Below the pieces are notes generated by a model, which was not told the origin of the DNA, ran no database searches, and saw only the letters and a list, made by a program, of their open reading frames with translations. A program made the position numbers and the translations under genes. A stretch of DNA of 7,397 nt, taken from the NCBI GenBank assembly GCA_020696915.1, contig JAJFMR010000138.1, positions 1 through 7,397 of the forward strand, read 5' to 3'. This document shows positions 1 to 6,278 of this stretch, one piece after another; positions within the stretch are counted from its first letter, which is position 1, and every line of letters begins with the position of its first letter. This DNA is from Rhizobiaceae bacterium. GTDB taxonomy: Bacteria > Pseudomonadota > Alphaproteobacteria > Rhizobiales > Rhizobiaceae.

Positions 1-22
1 GAGTGATAATCGTGCTCACCAT
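1..22 (-). CDS. Possible start of a divergent gene, cut by the left edge
   Basis: An ATG reads leftward from position 22 and stays open for seven codons (M-V-S-T-I-I-T) to the window edge. An AAGGA lies on the same strand at 38-34, 11 nt upstream of the ATG, about the same spacing as cobT has on the other strand. In many alphaproteobacteria cobT lies next to another cobalamin gene, often cobS/cobV, which makes a divergent gene plausible. Seven codons cannot identify a product, and an open frame this short can arise by chance. Confidence 0.22.
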
Positions 23-68
23 TGCGACTGTCGTCCTTCGTTGACTCGATTGTGGAGACTGCTGCTTC

Positions 69-1079
69 ATGTCCTTCGATTCCCTGCAGGAACTCCGTCG
101 GGCGGCGACCATCCTTCCGGCCGGAGACGATGCCGCAGCCGCAGCAGTGGCACGCAGGCAGGAAACCCTGACCAAGCCGATGGGAAGCCTCGGCCGGCTG
201 GAAACGGCGGTGGCCTGGCTGGCCCGCTGGCAGGGTCGCAATATGCCGCAACTCGACCGCGTCAAGGTCGTGGTGTTTGCCGGCTCGCATGGCGTCACCG
301 CGCAGGGCGTCTCGGCCTATCCCGCCGAAGTCACCGGACAGATGGTGCAGAACTTTGCGGCCGGGGGCGCCGCGATCAACCAGCTGTCGCGTGTCGCCGG
401 TGCGGAGCTTGCCGTGATCCCGCTCGAAGTCGACCGCCCGACCGCCGATTTCACCCGCCAACCAGCGATGAGCGAGGCCGATTTTCTGGCGGCGGTCAGA
501 GCCGGCTGGGAGGCGGTCGACGGGGATGTCGACCTGATATGCTTCGGGGAGATGGGCATCGGCAACACCACGGCTGCGGCCGCCCTCTCGGCGGCGCTGT
601 TCGGGGGAGAGACCGCCAGCTGGACCGGCCGCGGCACTGGCGTGGATGATGCCGGCCTGCAGCGCAAGGTCGCGGCAATCGACAGGGCGCGGGCCCTGCA
701 CGGCGGCAGGATCGGGGATCCTCTCCGCGTGGCTTCCGCTTTGGGCGGTCGCGAACTCGCGGCGATACTCGGCGGGACGCTGGCGGCCAGGCAGCTCGGC
801 GTTCCGGTGCTCCTCGACGGCTTTGTCTGCACGGCAGCCGTGGCGCCGCTGGCGAAGCTCCACCCTGCCGGCCTGGCGCACACGCTCGCCGCCCACGTCT
901 CGGCCGAAGCAGGCCATCGCGGGCTGCTCGGTGCGCTGGGGCTGCAGCCGCTTCTCGATCTGGGCATGCGTCTCGGCGAAGGCTCGGGCGCCTGTCTCGC
1001 CGTGAACATCCTGCGCTCGGCGCTCGAATGCCATCGCGGCATGGCCAGTTTCTCCGAAGCCGGCGTCTCGGAGAAATAG
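69..1079 (+). CDS. cobT: Nicotinate-nucleotide--dimethylbenzimidazole phosphoribosyltransferase
   Basis: CobT transfers phosphoribose from nicotinate mononucleotide to 5,6-dimethylbenzimidazole, giving alpha-ribazole phosphate for the lower ligand of cobalamin; it is a cytosolic enzyme of nucleotide-loop assembly. The 336 residues match the usual family length. Seen in order: SLGRLE near residue 40, the FAGSHGV segment near 70 followed by a G/A-rich helix, GEMGIGNTT at 160-168 (Glu161), GRGTGVDD, LLDGFVCTAA, and LGEGSGA near 302-308. From family knowledge, Glu304 in that last motif probably corresponds to the catalytic base (Glu317 of Salmonella CobT) and Glu161 to the second catalytic Glu; I did not align them. 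The ATG at 69 has a GGAG at 54-57, a rather long 11-nt spacing. The same enzyme is called CobU in the older aerobic-pathway naming. It stands alone on the + strand and converges with the regulator gene to its right. The frame is intact. Confidence 0.97.
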   Translation: MSFDSLQELRRAATILPAGDDAAAAAVARRQETLTKPMGSLGRLETAVAWLARWQGRNMPQLDRVKVVVFAGSHGVTAQGVSAYPAEVTGQMVQNFAAGGAAINQLSRVAGAELAVIPLEVDRPTADFTRQPAMSEADFLAAVRAGWEAVDGDVDLICFGEMGIGNTTAAAALSAALFGGETASWTGRGTGVDDAGLQRKVAAIDRARALHGGRIGDPLRVASALGGRELAAILGGTLAARQLGVPVLLDGFVCTAAVAPLAKLHPAGLAHTLAAHVSAEAGHRGLLGALGLQPLLDLGMRLGEGSGACLAVNILRSALECHRGMASFSEAGVSEK

Positions 1080-1151
1080 GCTGGGCAGCCTGCGATCGCC
1101 GCTGGACAAAAGCAGCCTGACGCGCCCGGCTGAGGGATTGCTCTGTCGTCG
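1080..1151. other. Convergent intergenic gap between cobT and the GntR gene
   Basis: This 72-nt gap separates two converging genes, so transcription should end here from both sides. The only self-complementary stretch I see is GGCT/AGCC at 1079-1090, with four pairs and a four-base loop, just after the cobT stop. No T-run follows it on either strand. I therefore do not call an intrinsic terminator; ending may depend on Rho or on weak structure. Confidence 0.4.
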
Positions 1152-1859
1152 CTATGAAAGCAGGAGATCGGCGAGGCTTTTCGATTTTCTGACGGCGCTC
1201 GACAGGTCGAGCCCAGACAGGAGGTCGACCAGGTGACTGGTCATCAAGTCTGCCGCCTCGGCACTCAGTCCAGCCTCGATGGCATCGACCAATGCCTGAT
1301 GGGCGTGCCGCTCGCAGGTCGTATCCCGCCGCCTCCAATAGAGCGCGATGATCAGCGAAGAATGGGAGACGAGATCGCGAACGAGCTTGGTGAAGATGGA
1401 GTGCGCGGCGATCTCGGCGATGCCGACATGAAACCGTGCCGAGAGCATGATGGCTTCGCTGTCCCGACCGGCGTCCAGCGCTGCGTGTTCCTTTTCGAGA
1501 TGTCGCCTCAACTGCGCGATGTCGTCCGGTACGGCCGACTGGGCGGCCAGCCACGCCACCTTGGGTTCGATGAGCGCCCGTGCCTCGAAGACCTCGCGCG
1601 CTTCACGTTTCGACGGCTGCGCAACGAAGGCGCCTCTATTGGGCTCCAATCTCGCCAGCCGGTCGTGGGCCAGAGCTTGCAGCGCGGCACGCACGACGGT
1701 CCGGCTCACCGAATAGATCGACCCGATTTCGTCTTCCGGCAGCTTGGTGCCGGGCGCGAGACGGTGGCTGACGATGGCATCCCTGAGCGCATAGTAGACA
1801 GGCGACCAGCGGGCTGCCGGTTTTTCGCTATCATCACCCTCCCGGAGGATGGTCAGCAT
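1152..1859 (-). CDS. GntR-family (FCD subfamily) transcriptional regulator
   Basis: A DNA-binding repressor or activator that probably controls the operon it ends. Residues about 18-80 form the GntR winged helix-turn-helix: an ALRDAIVSHRLAPGTKLPE stretch, the recognition region VSRTVVRAALQALAHDRL, and a wing ending NRGAFVA. Residues about 87-212 are an all-helical FCD ligand domain with FEARALIEP, FHVGIAEIA and a final MTSHLVDL. His144, His187 and His209 sit where FCD proteins place metal-binding histidines. The Asp usually four residues before the first His is Ser140 here. I place the start at the ATG at 1859 (235 residues), because an upstream TTG at 1925 would add 22 residues before the winged helix with no family support; the ribosome site before 1859 is weak and A-rich. 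The gene follows the racemase by 88 nt on the same strand and is probably co-transcribed. FCD regulators commonly sense small organic acids or amino-acid derivatives; the ligand here is unknown. Confidence 0.93.
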   Translation of the reverse strand: MLTILREGDDSEKPAARWSPVYYALRDAIVSHRLAPGTKLPEDEIGSIYSVSRTVVRAALQALAHDRLARLEPNRGAFVAQPSKREAREVFEARALIEPKVAWLAAQSAVPDDIAQLRRHLEKEHAALDAGRDSEAIMLSARFHVGIAEIAAHSIFTKLVRDLVSHSSLIIALYWRRRDTTCERHAHQALVDAIEAGLSAEAADLMTSHLVDLLSGLDLSSAVRKSKSLADLLLS

Positions 1860-1947
1860 TTTCTTTGCCGAACATCCGGCCGCCACACTGGACGCATCGC
1901 AGGGCGCGGCCGACGGCCGGCGCAATCCGGTATCGCGCGCAAGAGGG

Positions 1948-2751
1948 TCACACCGGCGACCCCGCGCCCGAATCCGCGACGTGGGCGGAGGCTCCCGACA
2001 GAGGTCGGGAGGGCGTTGCCGATGTTTCGGGGGACAAAGACGCGAACGCGCCCGAAAACCTTTTCCGGCGAGGCGCAGCGTAGCCGCCGATCTTGGAAGT
2101 CCTCAAGCCGACCCTGAACAGGCTCTCGGCAAGCGCCACGGCGCAGGCGACGCCGTCGAGCACCGGAATGCCATGTTCCTGCGACAGATCGTTGGCCAGA
2201 TCGGCCATCCCGGCGCAACCGAGCACGATCGCCTCCGCCCTGTCTTCGGAGATGGCGCGGGCGATTTCGGCGGAGATCTTTCGTCTTGCACCGGTGCCCG
2301 GCAAGTCGAGGTCGAGTACCGGTACCTCCGATGACCTGACTTTGGCGCAGCGCGATGCCAGCCCGTATTTTACCAGATTGTGCTCGATCGCCGGCACCGA
2401 GCGGGCAAGCGTCGTGACGACGCTGAACCTGCCTGCCACCAGGCTGGCGAGATGAAACGCCGCTTCGCCGATGCCGACGACCGGAGCGCCGGTCACGCAT
2501 CGGGCCGCGTCGAGGCCGGTGTCGTCGAAGCAGGCAATGACATAGGCGTCCATTGCCGGCGCTCTGGTGATTTCGGCAATCAGGCCAGGCACGGCGAAGG
2601 CCTCGTCGAAATAGCCTTCGATGCTCGGCGGACCGTCGGCAGGGTTCACGGCGACGACCTCCGTCCCTGGCGAAGCGATGCTCCTGGAGACAAGTGCGAT
2701 CTTGTCCGTCATCGCCGCCGTGGTGTTGGGATTGATGACGAGTATACGCAT
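1948..2751 (-). CDS. Hydantoin racemase-type Asp/Glu racemase
   Basis: A cofactor-independent racemase of the Asp/Glu/hydantoin racemase family, which inverts a carbon centre using two cysteines, one on each face of the substrate. Both are present: Cys74 in VIACFDD and Cys179 in VLGCAGM. They are 105 residues apart, as in characterised rhizobial hydantoin racemase (Cys76/Cys181, from memory). Other family landmarks are the N-terminal ILVINPNTT, NPADGPPSIEGYFDEAFAVP, GIGEAAFH, FSVVTTLARS and GLRTSKIGGYA. I choose the ATG at 2751 (267 residues). A TTG at 2760 in frame would add M-R-N, but the GAGG overlapping the livF stop suits the ATG better. Family members usually end soon after the SGAFASLS segment (about residue 240), so residues 241-267 are an extra low-complexity S/A/P/G tail. 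The ATG lies 5 nt after the livF stop, so translation is probably coupled to the transporter. Related families such as maleate isomerase, arylmalonate decarboxylase and aspartate racemase remain possible, but the motif set favours hydantoin racemase. Confidence 0.92.
   Translation of the reverse strand: MRILVINPNTTAAMTDKIALVSRSIASPGTEVVAVNPADGPPSIEGYFDEAFAVPGLIAEITRAPAMDAYVIACFDDTGLDAARCVTGAPVVGIGEAAFHLASLVAGRFSVVTTLARSVPAIEHNLVKYGLASRCAKVRSSEVPVLDLDLPGTGARRKISAEIARAISEDRAEAIVLGCAGMADLANDLSQEHGIPVLDGVACAVALAESLFRVGLRTSKIGGYAAPRRKRFSGAFASLSPETSATPSRPLSGASAHVADSGAGSPV
1992..2011. repeat. Perfect 8-bp hairpin inside the racemase tail codons
   Basis: CTCCCGAC at 1992-1999 and its exact reverse complement GTCGGGAG at 2004-2011 are separated by four bases, giving a GC-rich stem-loop. 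It falls within codons for the extra C-terminal tail of the racemase (about P-S-R-P-L-S-G-A), not in the conserved enzyme body. No U-run follows in the operon-sense RNA, so it is not a canonical intrinsic terminator. It could slow ribosomes or stabilise upstream mRNA, or it may have no role. Confidence 0.6.
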
Positions 2752-2756
2752 GTTCC

Positions 2757-3479
2757 TCAAACCTCGCCGCCCAGATAAAGACGTTTGACGCGTTCGTCGG
2801 TCAGCAGATCGGCGGAATTTCCGCTGAGCGCGATCGTTCCCGTGGTGAGCGCGTAGGCGCGCTGGGAAATTCGCAAAGCCATTCGGGAATTCTGTTCGAC
2901 CAGAAGCACGCTCACCTTCTCGTCGCGGTTGATCGCCACGATGGAGCGGGCAATGTCCTGGACGAGCTTCGGTGCCACCCCGAGCGAGGGCTCGTCAAGG
3001 AGCAGCAGTCGGGGCTTGGCCATCAACGCACGTCCGATGACCAGCATCTGCTGTTCGCCGCCGCTCATCGTTCCCGCCGCCTGGGAATAGCGCTCACGGA
3101 GGCGTGGGAAGCGCCCGAGGACCATGTCGAGCGAGGCCACGATCCCGGCCGTGTCGGACCGGGTGAATGCGCCCATCAGCAAATTGTCCTTGACCGTCAT
3201 GTAGGGGAAGACACGGCGTCCTTCCGGGACCATGACGATGCCCATCCTGACGATGGCGTCGGGGCTGGCGCCGTCGATTCGCTTTCCGTTGTAGAGAATC
3301 TCTCCGGACCTGATCCTGCGCAGGCCCGTGATGGCTCGCAGGATCGACGATTTGCCGGCTCCGTTGGCGCCGACCAGAGCAACCGTCTCTCCCTCGTTGA
3401 CTGCCAGAGATACCCCTTTCAGCGCGTGGACGTGGTCGTAGTAGAGTTCGACGCCGGCGAAATTCAGGATCTGGTTCAC
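2757..3479 (-). CDS. livF: ABC transporter ATP-binding protein, LivF type
   Basis: One of the two cytosolic ATPases that power the importer. The 240 residues match LivF length. Walker A is GANGAGKS at 37-44, VPEGRRVFP at about 84-92 is the LivF-type segment after the Q-loop region, the ABC signature MSGGEQQM is at 138-145, and Walker B LLLLDEP is at 158-164 with the D-loop following. LLVEQN near 192-197 replaces the usual switch histidine with Gln/Asn, which is normal for LivF proteins. The start is GTG at 3479, overlapping the livG stop as GTGA, so the two ATPases are translationally coupled. A GAGG about 10 nt upstream can serve as ribosome site. The stop at 2757-2759 is followed within 5 nt by the racemase ATG. 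All catalytic motifs look intact. The Liv name describes the family; the substrate is not shown to be a branched-chain amino acid. Confidence 0.95.
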   Translation of the reverse strand: MNQILNFAGVELYYDHVHALKGVSLAVNEGETVALVGANGAGKSSILRAITGLRRIRSGEILYNGKRIDGASPDAIVRMGIVMVPEGRRVFPYMTVKDNLLMGAFTRSDTAGIVASLDMVLGRFPRLRERYSQAAGTMSGGEQQMLVIGRALMAKPRLLLLDEPSLGVAPKLVQDIARSIVAINRDEKVSVLLVEQNSRMALRISQRAYALTTGTIALSGNSADLLTDERVKRLYLGGEV

Positions 3480-4255
3480 AGCCCGATCGCCTCGTCTTCG
3501 CTGCCGAGATAGGCTTCGATGACCTTCTCGTTCTCCTGGATTTCGGACGGAGTTCCCTCGGCGATCTTGGTCCCGAAATTCAGCACCACGATGCGGTCGG
3601 AGATCTTCATGACCGCAGGCATGTCGTGCTCTACCAGCAGGATGGTGAGGCCAAGGTCGCGCAGGCGCCTGACCATTGCGATCATCCGGTTCGTCTCGTC
3701 GTGGTTCATGCCTGCGAAGGGTTCGTCAAGCAGCAGGATCGACGGGTTTGTCGCGAGACCGATGGCGATGCCCAGCGCCCGCAGATGCCCATGCGGCAGG
3801 TTTTGGGCGATCTCGCCGGCAACCGGGGAAAGACCGACAAGGTCAAGAATATCGTCTGCGGATGCAGCGAAGCCGGCTTCGTCGTCGCGCGCCGTAGCGG
3901 TTCCGACGAAGAAGCCCAACAGGCTTGCCTTGGATCGCAGATGATGGGCGATGATGACATTGTCGCGCACTGTCATGCTCTTGAAGATGGTCGTTTCCTG
4001 GAAGGTACGCACCACGCCCTTGCGGGCGGCGATGTGGGGCGCCAGGTTCGAGATGCTTTCGCCTTTGAAGCGAACCTCGCCCGATGTCGGCCTGAGGAAG
4101 GACGAGATCAGCTTGAACAGTGTCGACTTGCCGGCGCCGTTGGGGCCGATGATGGAGAGAATTTCCCTTTCCCGCACCGAGAATGAAACATCGTTGACGG
4201 CGACGAGGCCGCCGAAGCGTTTCGTGAGGCTCGACACGTCAAGCAGTGCGGCCAC
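3476..4255 (-). CDS. livG: ABC transporter ATP-binding protein, LivG type
   Basis: The second ATPase of the importer, pairing with LivF. Walker A GPNGAGKST is at 37-45, the Q-loop TFQ at 84-86 lies in a typical LivG VVRTFQETTIF stretch, Walker B ILLLDEP is at 173-179 followed by FAGMNHDET, and the switch histidine is in LLVEHDM at 207-213. The ABC signature reads LPHGHLRALGIA at 153-164 rather than LSGGQ or the common LivG form LPYGQQRRLEIA. I believe this LPHGH form occurs in a LivG subgroup and does not mean loss of function. The start is GTG at 4255, supported by a strong AGGAAGGG at 4270-4263 with 7-nt spacing. That start lies inside the end of livM, a 17-bp overlap that should couple translation. 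Its stop overlaps the livF start. The frame is intact at 259 residues, normal for LivG. Confidence 0.95.
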   Translation of the reverse strand: MAALLDVSSLTKRFGGLVAVNDVSFSVREREILSIIGPNGAGKSTLFKLISSFLRPTSGEVRFKGESISNLAPHIAARKGVVRTFQETTIFKSMTVRDNVIIAHHLRSKASLLGFFVGTATARDDEAGFAASADDILDLVGLSPVAGEIAQNLPHGHLRALGIAIGLATNPSILLLDEPFAGMNHDETNRMIAMVRRLRDLGLTILLVEHDMPAVMKISDRIVVLNFGTKIAEGTPSEIQENEKVIEAYLGSEDEAIGL

Positions 4256-5231
4256 GTTTCAGCCCTTCCTTCGGCCCCATGCCGAGGCTGAGGAGACCGT
4301 TCGGCAGGACCAGCATCAGCACGATCATCGCCGTAGAATAGATCAGCAGCTGGAACTTGCCGGTTTCAAACAGCAGGTCCCAGCCGAAATAAAGGACCAG
4401 AGTTCCGAGCATCGGACCGAATACATAGCCGAGGCCGCCGAGAAAACAGTTCAGCATGAAGTTTATTGAATCGGTGACGGTGAAGCTCGACGGATAAATC
4501 GACTGGGAAATGGCGACGAATATGGCGCCTGCCACACCCCCGAAAAAGGACGAGACCGCGTAAGCAACGACGCGCAGGTAGGCGATGTTGACGCCGATCG
4601 ACGAGGCGAGTTCCTCGCTCTGCTGGAGCGACTGGCAGAGCTTGCCGATGCGCGAATGGACGAGGCGATATATGATGCCGAAGCAGAGCACCATCAGCGT
4701 GACTGCCAGCAGATAAAAAGCGAGCCGCGGATTTTTCAGCGTCGCGAAATCCGGAATGATCGTGAAGCCGAACAGCGACAGGGACCCGGGCGAGGGAATG
4801 CTGACCATGCCCTTCGCGCCATTGGTGATCGGCAGTGCTAGCGCCAGCAACCGGGCCACTTCGGTCAGCACCAGCGTCACCATCGCGAAGTAGACGCCGC
4901 GCAGGCGCAGTATCGGCAAGCCGATCAGGACGCTTGCGGCGGCGCAGAACAGGCCGGCCGCGGGAATCGTCGCCCAGAACGACCAGCCATAGGTCACGAC
5001 CAGAATGGCCGAGACGTAGCCGCCCATAAGCGCGAAGGCCCCCTGCCCGATGTTGATGCGGCCGATGTAGAAGGTGAGCCACACGCCGGCGCTGGCTATG
5101 CTGAGCAGGGCCACGGACGTGAACGTATAGTAGAGGTCGGCCCGTCCGCTCGCCATGATGAGAAGCGGAACGAGTATGAAGACGGCGACGAGAAACAGCG
5201 CGGTCCACAGGAGCCTTGCAGGTTTTCTCAT
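4239..5231 (-). CDS. livM: ABC transporter permease, LivM type
   Basis: An inner-membrane permease forming half of the translocation channel. A basic start (MRKPAR) leads into a hydrophobic helix, and several further membrane segments follow. The LivM hallmark after the second segment, FYIGRINIGQGAFALMGGY, is present. The cytoplasmic coupling region reads HSRIGKLCQSLQQSEELASSIGVNIAYLR, matching the G-R-x-L-x-A-x-R-x-x-E-x-x-A-x-x-x-G pattern of the family only loosely. A late glycine-rich GGLGYVFGPMLG segment precedes the last helices, and the protein ends in a basic tail. The ATG at 5231 (330 residues) lies 8 nt after the livH stop. A GTG at 5249 in the same frame would add MGLSRP and overlap livH; neither start has a strong ribosome site, so the start is uncertain by six residues. 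The gene is paired with livH on one side and overlaps livG on the other. Confidence 0.94.
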   Translation of the reverse strand: MRKPARLLWTALFLVAVFILVPLLIMASGRADLYYTFTSVALLSIASAGVWLTFYIGRINIGQGAFALMGGYVSAILVVTYGWSFWATIPAAGLFCAAASVLIGLPILRLRGVYFAMVTLVLTEVARLLALALPITNGAKGMVSIPSPGSLSLFGFTIIPDFATLKNPRLAFYLLAVTLMVLCFGIIYRLVHSRIGKLCQSLQQSEELASSIGVNIAYLRVVAYAVSSFFGGVAGAIFVAISQSIYPSSFTVTDSINFMLNCFLGGLGYVFGPMLGTLVLYFGWDLLFETGKFQLLIYSTAMIVLMLVLPNGLLSLGMGPKEGLKRGRTA

Positions 5232-5239
5232 GGGTCGGC

Positions 5240-6106
5240 TCAGCCCCACGGCTTGCCCATCAGCCCGTTCGGGCGGATGCTGAGAAACACCATCAGCGCC
5301 GCGAAGATCGCCAGATAGGTGACATCGCCATAGTTGCGCAGGACGGTCAGGCCGACCGATTCCATCATGCCCAGGATAAAGCCGCCGGCAATCGCGCCGC
5401 CGACCACACCGGCGCCGCCGATCATCACCATCAGAAAAGCCTTGATCGAAATCGGGCCGCCGATCCCGGAGTTGACGCCGGTGATGGCGACGAGCAGGCC
5501 GCCGACGACGCCGGCCAGCATCGCTCCCACCGCAAAGCCGATCATCGAATAACGATCGACCGGGACCCCCATCAATTGCGCCGCGACCCGGTCCTGCGCA
5601 AGCGCACGCATGGCTCGCCCCGGCCTCGTATACTGCATGTAGAGAACGAACGCGGCGATGAACACCACCGCCAGCACGCCGACGACGATGCGGTCATAAG
5701 GCAGGATGATGCCGCCCTCGTTGAACACGCCCTGGACGATCTTGGGCACTCCGCGCTGCTTCTCGCCAAAGACAAGCAGGATGACCGCGTCAAGAAAGAA
5801 CGCCGTCGCCGCGGCCAGCAGCATGGTGCTTTCCTCGCGCAGACTTCGTCTGATGACGGTCCGGAAGAGGAATTTCTCCATGAGTGCCCCGACCACGGCC
5901 AGGGTCACGCCGGACGCCAGCAGCGCAACCACGAACGGCAGTCCCAGCTGTCCGTAGACGGTGTAGGTGACGAACCCGCCCAGCACATACATCTGCCCGT
6001 GGGCAAAGTTGAGGACGTTCATCAACGCGAAAATCAGCGTCAGTCCCAACGCGATCAGCGCGTACTGGGCACCGAGATAAAGTCCATTGGCGATGACCTG
6101 TTCCAT
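5240..6106 (-). CDS. livH: ABC transporter permease, LivH type
   Basis: The second inner-membrane permease of the importer. It starts MEQVIANGLYLGAQYALIA and continues to the LivH hallmark LTLIFALMNVLNFAHGQMYVLGG. Later come the coupling segment RPGRAMRALAQDRVAAQLMGV with its basic and acidic residues, a glycine-rich AVGAMLAGVVGGLL, and SIRPNGLMG close to the end. About eight hydrophobic segments are visible, as expected. I choose the ATG at 6106 (288 residues). A GTG two codons upstream (6112) is in frame, but the best ribosome site, AAGG at 6115-6112, overlaps that GTG and sits 5 nt before the ATG, so it can only serve the ATG. The gene lies 172 nt downstream of the binding-protein gene, across a region full of stem-loops, and livM follows within 8 nt. 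Confidence 0.95.
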   Translation of the reverse strand: MEQVIANGLYLGAQYALIALGLTLIFALMNVLNFAHGQMYVLGGFVTYTVYGQLGLPFVVALLASGVTLAVVGALMEKFLFRTVIRRSLREESTMLLAAATAFFLDAVILLVFGEKQRGVPKIVQGVFNEGGIILPYDRIVVGVLAVVFIAAFVLYMQYTRPGRAMRALAQDRVAAQLMGVPVDRYSMIGFAVGAMLAGVVGGLLVAITGVNSGIGGPISIKAFLMVMIGGAGVVGGAIAGGFILGMMESVGLTVLRNYGDVTYLAIFAALMVFLSIRPNGLMGKPWG

Positions 6107-6111
6107 GGACA

Positions 6112-6115
6112 CCTT
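6112..6115 (-). promoter_or_regulatory. Ribosome binding site that sets the livH start
   Basis: AAGG read on the - strand, five bases before the ATG at 6106. Its last base is the first base of the in-frame GTG at 6112, which rules the GTG out as the start served by this site. It lies 10 nt downstream of the hairpin at 6126-6149, close enough for that structure to affect ribosome loading. Confidence 0.65.
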
Positions 6116-6125
6116 GCGGTTTCTT

Positions 6126-6165
6126 GAAGGCCCGGGTTCCGGGTCCTTCCGGAGTCAAGGAAGGA
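6126..6165 (-). promoter_or_regulatory. Two mutually exclusive hairpins just upstream of livH
   Basis: Structure 1 pairs GAAGG (6126-6130) with CCTTC (6145-6149) and CCCGG (6131-6135) with CCGGG (6139-6143): ten pairs, one bulged base at 6144 and a three-base loop. Structure 2 pairs 6144-6150 with 6159-6165, seven pairs with an eight-base loop. Both use the same segment, 6145-6149, so they cannot form together. In operon-sense RNA the shared segment lies between its two partners. Neither is followed by a U-run. The pairing is seen in the sequence; a regulatory role is inference. Confidence 0.5.
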
Positions 6166-6180
6166 AACACTGCGTCGACA

Positions 6181-6224
6181 GGTGGCGCGGGACGACGCTC
6201 GACTGTTACCGGTCCCGCACCACC
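6181..6224 (-). promoter_or_regulatory. 13-bp stem-loop in the livK-livH gap
   Basis: The arms are 6181-6193 and 6212-6224 with an 18-nt loop. Twelve of the thirteen positions are Watson-Crick pairs. The remaining one (6186 against 6219) is C against A on the + strand but U against G, a permitted wobble, in the RNA made from the - strand. The stem is therefore continuous only in the operon transcript. It may protect the 3' end of the livK message and lower expression of the downstream permeases, as intercistronic stem-loops do in other binding-protein operons. Confidence 0.6.
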
Positions 6225-6243
6225 TCGCCAGGTTCTGGTATTC

Positions 6244-6274
6244 CCGAACGGCAGGCCAGCGCCTTGCCGGTCGG
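6244..6274 (-). promoter_or_regulatory. Imperfect stem-loop right after the livK stop
   Basis: CCGA at 6244-6247 pairs with TCGG at 6271-6274, and after one mismatch 6249-6253 pairs with 6265-6269, with a weaker inner part and a seven-base loop. It begins four bases after the end of the binding-protein gene in the direction of transcription. There is no U-run after it, so it is more likely an mRNA-stabilising or processing element than a terminator. It is weaker than the other two structures in this gap. Confidence 0.35.
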
Positions 6275-6278
6275 AAAT

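Noticed and set aside
5..10. GATAAT as a -10 promoter element for cobT
   Set aside because: It resembles the consensus, but the -35 position would be outside the window and a single hexamer is not enough. The TTGACT at 41-46 is too close to the start codon to have a matching -10.
496..1554. Long open frame on the - strand across cobT and the regulator gene
   Set aside because: It lies antisense to the conserved CobT body, crosses two genes, is very Arg-rich and shows no domain. It is a typical shadow frame of GC-rich coding DNA.
1233..2117. Long open frame on the + strand opposite the regulator and the racemase tail
   Set aside because: It is antisense to a clear GntR/FCD protein, has no recognisable motif, and its composition is that of a shadow frame.
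1853..2500. Alternative - strand frame over the racemase 3' half, considered as the result of a frameshift
   Set aside because: The racemase frame carries the second catalytic Cys and the late GLRTSK motif without interruption, so the other frame is not the continuation of the enzyme.
5216..6127. 303-codon open frame on the + strand opposite livH
   Set aside because: Its His/Asp/Gln/Arg-rich translation is what the complement of membrane-protein codons gives; livH on the other strand has full family motifs.
6126..6274. Intrinsic (Rho-independent) terminators after the binding-protein gene
   Set aside because: The stems are strong but none is followed by a U-run on either strand, and the permease genes downstream need to be transcribed.
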